Shown: in pieces, positions 37,378 through 45,855 of the stretch
Numbering within the stretch: the first letter of the stretch is position 1
Layout: each line of letters opens with the position of its first letter
DNA from: Tessaracoccus sp. MC1865
Lineage (GTDB): Bacteria > Actinomycetota > Actinomycetes > Propionibacteriales > Propionibacteriaceae
Reading direction: 5' to 3'
Assembly (NCBI RefSeq): GCF_017815535.1
Contig: NZ_CP072596.1
Location: 2,971,219 to 3,035,218, forward strand
Length of the DNA: 64,000 nucleotides
Notes under the pieces: model-generated
Told to the model about the DNA's origin: nothing
Database searches by the model: none
What the model saw: the letters and a program-made list of their open reading frames with translations, nothing else
Position numbers and translations under genes: made by a program

Positions 37378-38007
37378 TCACAAGAGGCCGCGTTCGTAGG
37401 CGACGCGGACGGCCGAGGCGCGGTCGCCGACGCCCAACTTCTCGAAGACGTGTGCCAAGTGGGCCTTCACCGTTGCCTCGCTGACGTGCATCCGGATGGC
37501 GACGCCACGGTTCGTGTGGCCGGCCGCCATGAGCTTCAGGGCGTCCAGTTCTCGTTCGGTCAGCGATTGCTCGCTCGCCCGCCCAGCCAGCACCGCGAGG
37601 GCCTCGCTCGTCAGCACCGGCTTGCCCTGAGCCAGGTCTTCGACCGCGCGGACGAGTTCGGCGCGGCGTGCGTCCTTGAGCAGGTAGCCGTCCGCGCCGG
37701 CCTCCATGGCTCTGCGGACGTCGCGCTCGGCGTGATAGGTGGTCAGCACCAGGATCCGGGGGCGGGTTGCGTTCGCAGCCCTGAGCCGGCCGATGGCGTC
37801 GACGCCGTCGCCTCCGGCCATCCGCAGGTCCATGAGGACGACATCGGGATCGGCCGCGGTGATCACGACGACGGCCTCCGCTCCGTCGCCTGCTTCCCCG
37901 ACCACGTCGATGCCGGGTTCGGCGGCGAACATGCTGACCAGTCCGCCCCGCACGACGGGGTGGTCGTCGACGATGACCACCTTGATGGGGGTCTGTTGTC
38001 CATTCAT
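37378..38007 (-). CDS. Response regulator, NarL/FixJ family, cassette 2
   Basis: A 209-residue regulator: VVIVDDHPVV with the acidic pocket, phospho-acceptor Asp60 in VVLMDLRMAGGDG, the conserved lysine in DGYLLKDARR, and a LuxR-type DNA-binding domain SLTERELDALKLMAAGHTN. The ATG at 38007 is the start because it overlaps the kinase stop (ATGA) and begins the receiver domain; the frame runs open further upstream. Confidence 0.92.
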   Translation of the reverse strand: MNGQQTPIKVVIVDDHPVVRGGLVSMFAAEPGIDVVGEAGDGAEAVVVITAADPDVVLMDLRMAGGDGVDAIGRLRAANATRPRILVLTTYHAERDVRRAMEAGADGYLLKDARRAELVRAVEDLAQGKPVLTSEALAVLAGRASEQSLTERELDALKLMAAGHTNRGVAIRMHVSEATVKAHLAHVFEKLGVGDRASAVRVAYERGLL

Positions 38008-39224
38008 CGCGGTACGACAACACTCATGGTGCAGCCGCCTCCTTCCGTGGTCTCGATGTCGAGCGTGCCGCCGATGTTGGCGATGCGCTGGTGGATGCCG
38101 TTGAGGCCATGGCCAGTGCGCCCCTGCTGCGGATCGAAACCGCAGCCGTCGTCGGAGATATCCAAACAGAGCGCGGTGGGCGTGTAGTTCAACCGGACGT
38201 CGACACGGGTGGCTCCGGAATGGCGCGCCACGTTGGACAGTGCCTCCTGGCACACCCGCACCAGGTCACCATCGTGGGGCGTCCGGAATCCGGCGCCCTC
38301 GGTGCTGAAGAAGGCGTCGGTCCCCGTGAGTTTCGACCAGCCGGCGGTCAGGGTGGACAAGGCAGTGGGAAGGTCGGCACCGTCCAGCAGTGGGGAGGCC
38401 AGCGCCCCGACGGCGCGTCTGGCCTCCGTCAGGCTGTCGCGTGCCGTCTGATCGGCCTGCTCCAGAATGTCACGCGCCCCGGTGAGTGAGGTCGCCGCGG
38501 AGGCCGCCTCGATCTGCCTCAGCAGCCCGATCAGGCCCTGGGCCACCGTGTCGTGGATCTCGCGAGACAGCCTCTGGCGCTCCTCCAGGACACCGGAATC
38601 CCGTGCCTGGTCAAGCAACTGGGCCTGCAGCTCCTCGTTCACCTGTTTGGCCGACTCGAGTTCAGCGAGGGCATTCTGCAGGCGGGTCACCGTCAGTTGG
38701 CGATGTCGATCCACCCGAACCATGACCACGGCCAAGCCACCGTTGGCGACCAGCAGGAACGCAAACAACCATGGCCGCTGCAGCGCGCCGCTGGGTCCAC
38801 CCGTCTGAGCCAGCGCATTCAGGGACCCGGCCGCCACCAACGCCCACGCCTGCGAAGTCCCCGAGAACACGACCACGGCATCCAGGTAACCGACGAAGGC
38901 GTACAGGCCGTAGAGCGAACTGAGGCTGATCAGCGCCAGGGTGAGCCCCAGGTTGAACACGAACCCGATGATGCGCGCTCGAGGCCCGGCGCAGCGCAGT
39001 TGCCACCACACCCGGAAGCACACCGCGAACGACGTTGCCGCGATCACCCAGGGTAGGCGCTCCGCGGTGGCCTCCCCACCTATCGCGAGGGTGCCCAGGA
39101 ACGAAAGTCCGAGCAGGAGGTACGGCACGAAGGCCATCACCCGGTGGAGGCCGGCGTCGTCCGGCGTCGACCCAGCAACTGCGCCGAGCGGACCATCCGT
39201 CGCCGACCGGCCCGGCACGGTCAC
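38004..39224 (-). CDS. Sensor histidine kinase, NarL-type (HisKA_3), cassette 2
   Basis: A 406-residue kinase. Five or six membrane helices (about 30-170) are followed by a coiled linker, the dimerisation helix with phospho-acceptor His224 in LSREIHDTVAQGLIGLL, and an ATPase domain (VCQEALSNVARHSGA, DDGCGFDPQ, GHGLNGIHQRIA). The GTG at 39224 overlaps the permease stop (GTGA), giving a soluble head of about 30 residues. It has almost no external loop, as in intramembrane-sensing kinases. Confidence 0.9.
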   Translation of the reverse strand: MTVPGRSATDGPLGAVAGSTPDDAGLHRVMAFVPYLLLGLSFLGTLAIGGEATAERLPWVIAATSFAVCFRVWWQLRCAGPRARIIGFVFNLGLTLALISLSSLYGLYAFVGYLDAVVVFSGTSQAWALVAAGSLNALAQTGGPSGALQRPWLFAFLLVANGGLAVVMVRVDRHRQLTVTRLQNALAELESAKQVNEELQAQLLDQARDSGVLEERQRLSREIHDTVAQGLIGLLRQIEAASAATSLTGARDILEQADQTARDSLTEARRAVGALASPLLDGADLPTALSTLTAGWSKLTGTDAFFSTEGAGFRTPHDGDLVRVCQEALSNVARHSGATRVDVRLNYTPTALCLDISDDGCGFDPQQGRTGHGLNGIHQRIANIGGTLDIETTEGGGCTMSVVVPR

Positions 39225-39973
39225 GGCGCCTCCAGCCGGAAGGTGCGTGCCGCGATCCCGAAGCCGATCAGGGCCCACGCCACCATGACGACCACCGCGA
39301 ACGGCTCGGGCCATCGCCCATTCATGGCGTCCAGCATCCCGCCGGCAGCGGCTCCACCCGGCGTCAGGTCAGAGATGACCTGCAGGACGGGGGGAAAGAC
39401 CGCGCGAGGCATCCACATGCCGGCGGCAAACCACATGCAAGCGGCCACGAAACCGCCGATTCCTGCGCCGATCCGCGAGGTGCGCGCGATGCCACACAGG
39501 AGCGCGCCGATGGCAAGGAACGAGATGATGGCCAACGCGGTGGTCAGGGCAAAGGCAGCCAGGTTCGCCGGCAGCGGCAGCCCGAGTGCCGTGGGCACTG
39601 CCACCATCAGGATCGCCATCGCCGCGCTGATCCCGAGCACCAGCACGACGACCGCGGCGAGCAGGAGCCACGCGGGGACTGGGGTGGTGCGCAGCCGGCG
39701 CAGGACCCCGAACTCGCGGTACTGGGTCACGACCGTGGGCAGCACCTGGAGCGCGAGCGCCGAGGCCGTGAACAGGATCAGCACCGGCTGGTAGACCTGG
39801 GCAAAGCTCATGCCGCCCAGGAACCCCTGCGGTGCGGCCACCCGGGGCACCAACGGCGTGACGACGGCGGCGATGAAGGGCAACACGACCGCCCAGATGA
39901 CCGGCGCTGGCTCCCGGCCCAGCAACCGGACCTCGTTGGCCAACAACGAAGTGAATGTCGCTAGGCGGTTCAT
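39221..39973 (-). CDS. ABC-2 type exporter permease, cassette 2
   Basis: A 250-residue six-helix permease. The segment TQYREFGVLRRLRTTPVPAW is the cytoplasmic coupling loop typical of DrrB/YadH-type permeases, and PRAVFPPVLQVISDLTPGGA precedes the last helix. It overlaps both neighbours by four bases. The substrate is unknown. Confidence 0.88.
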   Translation of the reverse strand: MNRLATFTSLLANEVRLLGREPAPVIWAVVLPFIAAVVTPLVPRVAAPQGFLGGMSFAQVYQPVLILFTASALALQVLPTVVTQYREFGVLRRLRTTPVPAWLLLAAVVVLVLGISAAMAILMVAVPTALGLPLPANLAAFALTTALAIISFLAIGALLCGIARTSRIGAGIGGFVAACMWFAAGMWMPRAVFPPVLQVISDLTPGGAAAGGMLDAMNGRWPEPFAVVVMVAWALIGFGIAARTFRLEAP

Positions 39974-40872
39974 CGGAGGCCTCCCTTCTGCGTGAGGCTG
40001 ACATAGGCATCGTCCAACGAGGGGGCGTTGACCCTGAGCCCTTCGAACCGGACCCCTGCCCTGGCCAGGTGACTCAACACTTCCACGGGGCTCGTCGCGC
40101 TGCCCCGCACCGTGACCTCCCCAGCGCTGAGCGCCACCTCGACCACGGACGCCAGATCACCGACACCGGCAAGGTCGCCGTCGATGAGGGTGAACGTCGT
40201 CACCGTCTGGCCTCCACTATGCGCCAACTCCGCGGGCGTGTCGAGAGCAGTGATGCGCCCATCGTCGATGATCGCCACCCGGTCGCACAGGAACTGGGCC
40301 TCCTCCATCGAATGGGTGACCAACATGATGGTGACCCCGACGTCGGAGAGATCCTTCAGGAACGCCCAGATCTCACGACGCGCTCCCGGATCCAGCCCGG
40401 TGGTCAGTTCATCCAGGATGGCGATGCGGGGATTGCCCACCAGGGCCAGCGCCACCGACAACCGCTGTTGCTGGCCACCCGAAAGGTGCTCGAAGCGGGT
40501 GTCCGCCTGGGCCTCCAGGCCGAAGCGTGCCAGCAACTCGTCCGTCGGGCGAGCGGTCCGGTAGAAGGTGCGATACAGGTCGATCGCCTCGCGGACGGTG
40601 GTCTTGGCCGGCTGCCGCGACTCCTGCAGCTGCATACCGAGCAACTCGCGGAACGCGCGTTGCTCGAGAGACGGGTCGAACCCGGCCACGCGGATGAACC
40701 CGGAATCGGGTCTGCGCAGACCGCCGATCATCTCGACGGTCGTGGTCTTCCCCGCACCGTTGGGGCCCAAGATGCCGAACACCTCCCCCTCACTGACGGA
40801 GAAGTTGATGCCTTGGACCACCGGCCGGCCCGAGTACTGTTTGCGCAGGTCACGCACTTCAATGAGTTCCAT
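39970..40872 (-). CDS. ABC exporter ATP-binding protein, cassette 2
   Basis: A 300-residue ATPase: Walker A GPNGAGKTT, signature LSGGQQQRLSVALALVG, and Walker B IAILDELTTGLDP, where the usual proline after the catalytic Glu is Leu. It has a C-terminal domain of about 80 residues. ATG at 40872 is preferred, with GGAGG about nine bases upstream. The gene order ATPase, permease, kinase, regulator is the same as at 16500-20162, but the sequences are clearly different. Confidence 0.9.
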   Translation of the reverse strand: MELIEVRDLRKQYSGRPVVQGINFSVSEGEVFGILGPNGAGKTTTVEMIGGLRRPDSGFIRVAGFDPSLEQRAFRELLGMQLQESRQPAKTTVREAIDLYRTFYRTARPTDELLARFGLEAQADTRFEHLSGGQQQRLSVALALVGNPRIAILDELTTGLDPGARREIWAFLKDLSDVGVTIMLVTHSMEEAQFLCDRVAIIDDGRITALDTPAELAHSGGQTVTTFTLIDGDLAGVGDLASVVEVALSAGEVTVRGSATSPVEVLSHLARAGVRFEGLRVNAPSLDDAYVSLTQKGGLR

Positions 40873-41029
40873 GGCGCCAGCCTCCACCGCGGGCCACGAT
40901 TTCGGATCGGCCGAGCCGCCATCCCCGACTGGCCGAACGGATGAGTCGTCTGGTTCACGGTCCGATCGGCCAGCATCGCCTAGCCCACCGGCCGATGGAG
41001 ATCGCCTCCGGAAGACGCAGAGTTGGCCC

Positions 41030-41185
41030 ATGCCCAAGAACAGGAAGACCCTGACCCGCCCACGCCCAGAATCCCTGCTCACACTGCTCACCAAGCTCAG
41101 GGATCACACGCCAGCACCCACTCGCGAGCAGCGAGGGTTCGACTACGAGCTGCACCGGTTCCAATCATTGCGTCCGCTGCGCTGA
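41030..41185 (+). CDS. Small basic protein, 51 residues, unknown
   Basis: ATG at 41030 opens a frame for MPKNRKTLTRPRPESLLTLL followed by TKLRDHTPAPTREQRGFDYE and a short tail. It is Lys/Arg-rich and ends 25 bases before the DUF4440-VOC gene, so it could lead that operon. No convincing ribosome site and no family are seen. The rest of the 338-base gap (40873-41029) shows no gene. Confidence 0.35.
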   Translation: MPKNRKTLTRPRPESLLTLLTKLRDHTPAPTREQRGFDYELHRFQSLRPLR

Positions 41186-41210
41186 GCCACCACCCATACA
41201 GGAGCCATCC

Positions 41211-42005
41211 ATGACCACCGATTCCGCCGACCTTTCCGCGCAGATGCAAAGCGTGCTCGACGCGTGGGCCGCGGCCATCGTCGCCAATGACCCGGAACGC
41301 ATCGCCTCCTTCGCTGAGCCGGAGTGGGTGCTGGTCACCCCCGAAGCCGGGGCCGTCAGCTTGGCCGCCTTCTGCGCGGCCGTCGCCTCTGGTGACCTGA
41401 GCCACGAAGCCATGGAGTTCACCCTGCTTGACGCCCAGCAACACGGCGATGTCGTCGTCGTTCGGGCGCATGGCACCAACTGCGGCACCTTCCGCGGGGC
41501 ACCATTCCACGCCGACGAATGGGTCACGGAGGTCTTCATCCGTGCCAACGAAATCTGGCGTTGCGCCGCATCGGCGCTCACCCCCCGATCACCCGACGCG
41601 TCGGCCCCTCGTCCAACGATGACGCCCTACCTCTGCGTCCATGACAGCTGGCGCGCGATCGAGTGGTACACCCAAACCTTCGGGGCCCGCCTGGTGCAAC
41701 GGCCGCTCGTGAGGCCGGACGGACGCGTCGGACAAGCAGAGGTGGCAATTGGCGACGCGGGCATCATCATGCTGAGTGACCCCTTCCCCGAACTGGGGGT
41801 GGAGCCCCCGTTGCCCGGGCATGGCGCCACGGTCACCTTGCACCTGACGATCGAGGACGTCGATGCTGTCACCGCCGGCGCGTCATCGGCAGGGGCCGTG
41901 ATCGAACGCGGGCCGGAGCCGAGCAGTCATGGACGGGTCGCCGTCCTACGCGACCCTCACGGACACCGCTGGATGCTCAACGAGCCAGCGGAGGAACTGC
42001 CATGA
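41211..42005 (+). CDS. Fusion of DUF4440/SnoaL-like and VOC (glyoxalase-like) domains
   Basis: A 264-residue two-part protein. Residues 1-120 form a cone-shaped NTF2-type domain (VLDAWAAAIVANDPERIASF, then HADEWVTEVFIRANEIWRC). Residues 130-260 are a PhnB-type VOC domain (MTPYLCVHDSWRAIEWYTQT, ending RDPHGHRWMLNEP). Each family is common alone; joined in one chain they may form a small-molecule binding or resistance protein. RBS AGGAG precedes the ATG. Its stop overlaps the GNAT start (ATGA). Confidence 0.85.
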   Translation: MTTDSADLSAQMQSVLDAWAAAIVANDPERIASFAEPEWVLVTPEAGAVSLAAFCAAVASGDLSHEAMEFTLLDAQQHGDVVVVRAHGTNCGTFRGAPFHADEWVTEVFIRANEIWRCAASALTPRSPDASAPRPTMTPYLCVHDSWRAIEWYTQTFGARLVQRPLVRPDGRVGQAEVAIGDAGIIMLSDPFPELGVEPPLPGHGATVTLHLTIEDVDAVTAGASSAGAVIERGPEPSSHGRVAVLRDPHGHRWMLNEPAEELP

Positions 42006-42538
42006 GGCCAGACCAGCCCACCCAGGTGGAACTGGTCCGCGTCGATGCGGAAGTGTTGGCAGAGCTCGTCACCGCGGCGACCATCGGCGCCGATCCTCTC
42101 GACGTCACGCCACCCTCCCTGGGCGAAGGCTGGACAACAGAGCGCCTCGATTGGCTGCGGGCCTACCACACCGAGTGCTTCCCCGGGTTCGAAGGTGGCG
42201 CGGACGAGGAACCCTGCGCCATCCGACTGGACGGCCACGTCGTCGGAGCATCCAGACTGCGACGCACCACACCCAACGATCCCAGCGAGCTCGAGTGGGG
42301 AATCTGGTTGGTCAAGCGAGCCCGCGGTCTGGGACTGGCCCGTGTGGTCTTGCGGCTGGCCGCGAACCGGGCAGTGCTGTCAGGCGCCAGCACCCTCGTC
42401 GCCCGCACCACCATCGGCAACGAGCCCGCGCTACGAGTCCTTCAGCGAGCCAACGCCACCATCGACCACAGCGCCGATGGCACGGTGTTCGCCAGACTCG
42501 AACTGAGCACACATCCCGACCATGGGTTCGGCGCATGA
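42002..42538 (+). CDS. GNAT-family N-acetyltransferase
   Basis: A 178-residue acetyltransferase. Motif A, for acetyl-CoA, is KRARGLGLARVVLRLAANRA, preceded by strand four (LEWGIWLV), and the C-terminal part TIGNEPALRVLQRANATIDH is the usual splayed strand and helix. The first 60 residues form a longer N-terminal part than in minimal GNATs. It is the middle gene of a three-gene coupled unit. Confidence 0.85.
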   Translation: MRPDQPTQVELVRVDAEVLAELVTAATIGADPLDVTPPSLGEGWTTERLDWLRAYHTECFPGFEGGADEEPCAIRLDGHVVGASRLRRTTPNDPSELEWGIWLVKRARGLGLARVVLRLAANRAVLSGASTLVARTTIGNEPALRVLQRANATIDHSADGTVFARLELSTHPDHGFGA

Positions 42539-43116
42539 ACGCCCACGCCCGGGTTGAACCGAATCGGCCACCCACAATCGAGACCCTGCATGTCAACGAA
42601 CTGGGTAGCCTCGGTGACGACGCTTCCTTCGACGCGGCGGTGATCATCGACGTGATCCGGGCGTTCACGACTGCCCCGTGGATCCTTCTGCGTGGCGCGT
42701 CCCGGCTATTCCTGGCCCGCGACGCTGAGTCTGCAGTGCGCGAAGGAGACCTTCTGTATCCAAACGCCCTGCTGGTGCCCACCGAGGGTGACGAGGACGT
42801 CGCACTCGCCGAGTACCTCACCGTGGCGCTGAGCACGAACCGAGCGCCTCATCCCGGCCCCTTCCTCGAGCGGGTCGAAAGGTCGCCTGCGGGCATCGAA
42901 TGCCGCGACCGCGGAACCGACACCCGCTTCCCCGGGGTCGACCCTGACGACCTGGCGCGCTGCCTGGAGATCGACGCCTACGACCAGGCACTCCTGGTGG
43001 AAGAAGCCGGCGAGCTCCTCGCCCTCAGTGGTCGCCTGCGCCATCAGCCCCGGGCAGGACCGTACGAGCGAATCAGCCGCTGCGCTCTATCAGGGCCTCG
43101 ATGCCGTCGAGGATGA
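42535..43116 (+). CDS. ComB-like (2-phosphosulfolactate phosphatase family) protein with internal deletion
   Basis: A 193-residue protein. The N-terminus FDAAVIIDVIRAFTTAPWILL is the start of the ComB fold, and GDEDVALAEYLTVAL with DPDDLARCLEIDAYDQALLV is its end. Between them, directly after GDLLYPNALLVP, the central region with the NGT-type motif found in the family is missing, so the chain is about 80-90 residues short of the usual length while staying in frame. It is probably inactive as a phosphatase, or has taken another role. The start overlaps the GNAT stop, and the last 44 bases overlap the convergent TetR gene. Confidence 0.65.
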   Translation: MNAHARVEPNRPPTIETLHVNELGSLGDDASFDAAVIIDVIRAFTTAPWILLRGASRLFLARDAESAVREGDLLYPNALLVPTEGDEDVALAEYLTVALSTNRAPHPGPFLERVERSPAGIECRDRGTDTRFPGVDPDDLARCLEIDAYDQALLVEEAGELLALSGRLRHQPRAGPYERISRCALSGPRCRRG

Positions 43117-43810
43117 CCCGGAGCCCGAACTCATAGGCGAGAGCGGGGTCCACGGTGGCGCCGTAGGTCTGCCCAGCCATCTCCCCAACGCGCGCGGCGT
43201 GGGGAAAGCGGTCCGCGCTCATGAGGCTGGCCAGCACGGGACCTGCCCGCCGCCACCAGTCCTCATCACCGCCGCCGGCCGTGCCCTGGGCGGCAACCGA
43301 CATCTGCCGAGCGTTGGACCAGACATGGTTCAGGACCAGACTCAATGCCTGGTCGATCGCCACCTCGTCGAGCCCAGTGCCCACCAGTGGACGCAACTCC
43401 GCGTCGTACTTGGCGATGACGCCAGGCCCCAACGGAGGCCGGGACACGTCGACATCGACCAGCCACGGGTGTCGTGTCAGCAATGCCCAGTTGGTGGCCG
43501 CTACTTCCGCCAGGCCCTCCCTCCAAGACAGCACCTGGCCGCTGTAAATGACCTCGGCGAACACGTGATCGACCATGAGGTCGATCAACTCGGCCCTTCC
43601 CGGCACGTAGGAATAGAGGGTCATGGCCCCCACGCCCAGGCGTTGCGCAAGGCGGCGGATGGTCAGTTGGCCCACTCCTGCATCGTCGGCGAGGGCAACG
43701 CCTGCCTCGACCACCGAGTCCAGGCTCATACCCGTGCGGCCTGTTCGGCCCCCCTGCCCCCACAGCAGCGGGATGACCCGCGTGGGTTCGCCCTCGCCCG
43801 TGCGCTCCAT
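43073..43810 (-). CDS. TetR-family transcriptional repressor
   Basis: A 245-residue regulator. The DNA-binding part is LTIRRLAQRLGVGAMTLYSY after a first helix beginning SLDSVVEAGVALADDAG, and the C-terminal ligand domain resembles the TetR_C group (ALSLVLNHVWSNARQM). The ATG at 43810 gives a 27-residue charged leader; the frame is open upstream but enters the ABC gene. It is divergent from drrA/drrB-like genes with a palindrome between them, so it most likely represses that exporter and releases on binding its substrate. Confidence 0.88.
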   Translation of the reverse strand: MERTGEGEPTRVIPLLWGQGGRTGRTGMSLDSVVEAGVALADDAGVGQLTIRRLAQRLGVGAMTLYSYVPGRAELIDLMVDHVFAEVIYSGQVLSWREGLAEVAATNWALLTRHPWLVDVDVSRPPLGPGVIAKYDAELRPLVGTGLDEVAIDQALSLVLNHVWSNARQMSVAAQGTAGGGDEDWWRRAGPVLASLMSADRFPHAARVGEMAGQTYGATVDPALAYEFGLRVILDGIEALIERSG

Positions 43811-43858
43811 ATCGCCATCACCTCTCCCAGTTCTCGCAGGGTACCCTCGCTTGCGCTG

Positions 43859-43873
43859 TCGTACAGTGTACGA
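43859..43873. promoter_or_regulatory. Candidate TetR operator
   Basis: TCGTACA-G-TGTACGA is a perfect 15-bp palindrome, with GTAC repeated at 43880-43883 as part of a wider, looser repeat. It lies between the divergent TetR and exporter genes, in the position expected for an autoregulatory operator. Confidence 0.65.
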
Positions 43874-43907
43874 TACGTTGTACGTCCGACTGTTTGAGAG
43901 GTGATTC

Positions 43908-44861
43908 ATGGAGATGGCCATCGAAGCGGATTCCGTGGGGAGACTGTTCGGATCAGGTGCCGATGCCGTCGGGCTCCGCGAGCTCGACCTCGCGGTGCCA
44001 CCTGGCAGTGTCGTGGCCCTGCTGGGACACAACGGCGCAGGGAAGACCACGGCCGTGCGAGGTTTGGCGACGCTGCTGGAGTTTGACCGTGGTCAGGCGC
44101 GGGTCGCGGGATTCAGTGTCCGGTCCCAGCCCCAGGAGGTGCGCCAGCGGATCTCGCTGGTGGGCCAGATGGCCGCCGTCGACGAACACCTCAGCGCCAC
44201 GGACAACCTGGTGCTGTTCGGTCGACTCCGCGGGTTGAACCGGACGCAGGCCAGCACCCGTGCCGTGGATCTCCTCGACCAGTTCGGGCTCGCTGAGGCG
44301 AGGGGCCGTCCGGTGCGCGGATTCTCCGGCGGCATGCGCCGTCGACTCGACGTGGCGGCCAGCATCATCACCCGTCCGGAAGTGCTGTTCGTGGACGAGC
44401 CCACCACGGGTCTCGATCCGGCCGCACGCAGGGACCTGTGGCAGACGCTGCGCGGCCTGGTCGCGGAAGGCACGACGATCCTGCTCACGACCCAGTATCT
44501 TGAGGAGGCCGACGCACTGGCCGACCACATCGTGTTGTTGGCCCATGGAGCGGTCATCGCCGAAGGCACCTCGGACGCCCTGAAGGATGCCTTGGGCCAG
44601 TCCAGGATCACGTTGCGCTTCGCGACCCACGACCAAGCGCGCGCAGCCCTGCCGCTGCTGTCTTCCATCAGCGATGGCGCACGGCTCGACCACGACGCGA
44701 CGCTCGTGCTGGACACCGACCGCAACGAAGACCTGCTGGCATCGCTGCGCGTACTGAGCGGTCACGGCGTCGCTCCGGTGGAGGCGTCCTTGCGCAAACC
44801 ATCACTCGACGATGTTTTCTTGACCATGACCGGGAACCCGACACCCAAGGAATCGACATGA
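43908..44861 (+). CDS. Daunorubicin-resistance-type ABC exporter ATPase (DrrA-like)
   Basis: A 317-residue ATPase: Walker A GHNGAGKTT, signature FSGGMRRRLDVAASI, Walker B VLFVDEPTTGLDP, and the DrrA-type C-terminus PSLDDVFLTMTG. GAGAGGTGATT precedes the ATG. It pairs with the permease starting at 44858. DrrAB pumps expel anthracyclines and other hydrophobic drugs; the actual substrate here is unknown. Confidence 0.92.
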   Translation: MEMAIEADSVGRLFGSGADAVGLRELDLAVPPGSVVALLGHNGAGKTTAVRGLATLLEFDRGQARVAGFSVRSQPQEVRQRISLVGQMAAVDEHLSATDNLVLFGRLRGLNRTQASTRAVDLLDQFGLAEARGRPVRGFSGGMRRRLDVAASIITRPEVLFVDEPTTGLDPAARRDLWQTLRGLVAEGTTILLTTQYLEEADALADHIVLLAHGAVIAEGTSDALKDALGQSRITLRFATHDQARAALPLLSSISDGARLDHDATLVLDTDRNEDLLASLRVLSGHGVAPVEASLRKPSLDDVFLTMTGNPTPKEST

Positions 44862-45676
44862 GTGCATCCGCATCCCTCGCGACCGTGCCCACCCGACCCG
44901 GGGTGCTGGCCACGGCAAGCATCCTGGCTGGTCGCATCATCCGCGGGTGGCGCACGGAGGCGGGCCCGGTCATCATCGCCTGGCTGTTCCCCATCTTGGT
45001 CACGCTGTTGTTCCTCGGCCTGTTCGGTGGGGCACTCCAGATGCCCTCAGGTGAGCGATACGTCGACTTCCTGATGCCCGGCATGCTCGCCGTGACCATG
45101 CTCTTCGGCCTGGAGTCCACCACCCTGACGGCGGCCGCCGACGCTGCACGCGGCATCAATGATCGGTTGCGCTCGCTGCCCATCAACGCGTCGGCCATCG
45201 TGTTGGGCAAGTGTCTGGCCGATCTGACGAACTCCTTGATCGGGCTGCTCGTCATGGCCGGCTTCGGTTTCGTCCTCGGTTGGCGTCCCCAAGTGGGCCC
45301 CGTCGACGCGCTGCTGGCGCTCGGTTTGCTCATGCTGCTGCGTTTCGCCTTGCTGTGGATCGGCATCTTTATCGGGTACCGGGCCCGTTCCGTCGAATCC
45401 GTCGCCTACGTCCAGATCCTGGTGTGGCCCGTCGCATTCCTGTCCAGCGTCTTCGTCGACCCGGGAACCATGCCGGCCTGGCTCGGAGCCATCGCAGAAG
45501 TCAACCCGATCTCCGCGACCGCCACCACGTTGCGCGGCCTGCTGGGCACCACGAGCTGGTCCGCGCACCTGGTACCCGCCACGGTGTCGGCCCTGCTCTC
45601 GGTGGGCTGGCCGCTCATCCTGACCGCCATCTTCCTGCCGTTGGCTGCCCGCAGCTTTAGGTCAGGACGCACATGA
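44858..45676 (+). CDS. DrrB-like ABC-2 exporter permease
   Basis: A 272-residue six-helix permease. PVIIAWLFPILVTLLFLGLF starts the first helix, AARGINDRLRSLPINASAIV is the coupling loop, and PVAFLSSVFVDPGTMPAWLG precedes the last part, a motif typical of DrrB. The ATG overlaps the ATPase stop. It ends the TetR-controlled unit. Confidence 0.9.
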   Translation: MSASASLATVPTRPGVLATASILAGRIIRGWRTEAGPVIIAWLFPILVTLLFLGLFGGALQMPSGERYVDFLMPGMLAVTMLFGLESTTLTAAADAARGINDRLRSLPINASAIVLGKCLADLTNSLIGLLVMAGFGFVLGWRPQVGPVDALLALGLLMLLRFALLWIGIFIGYRARSVESVAYVQILVWPVAFLSSVFVDPGTMPAWLGAIAEVNPISATATTLRGLLGTTSWSAHLVPATVSALLSVGWPLILTAIFLPLAARSFRSGRT

Positions 45677-45855
45677 GCGCCGATGTCCAAGGGTCACTAG
45701 ATCATCGATGTGCGCACGCGTCACACTCCAGACTTCACGGACCCAACCCCTCATCCCATTAGCCAACATCGACCACCCGATCAGCGAGTGCGCTATCCGT
45801 GGGAACGCAACTACGCTGACCACATGACCCCTTTGGTTCACGAGCCAGGAGTGAT

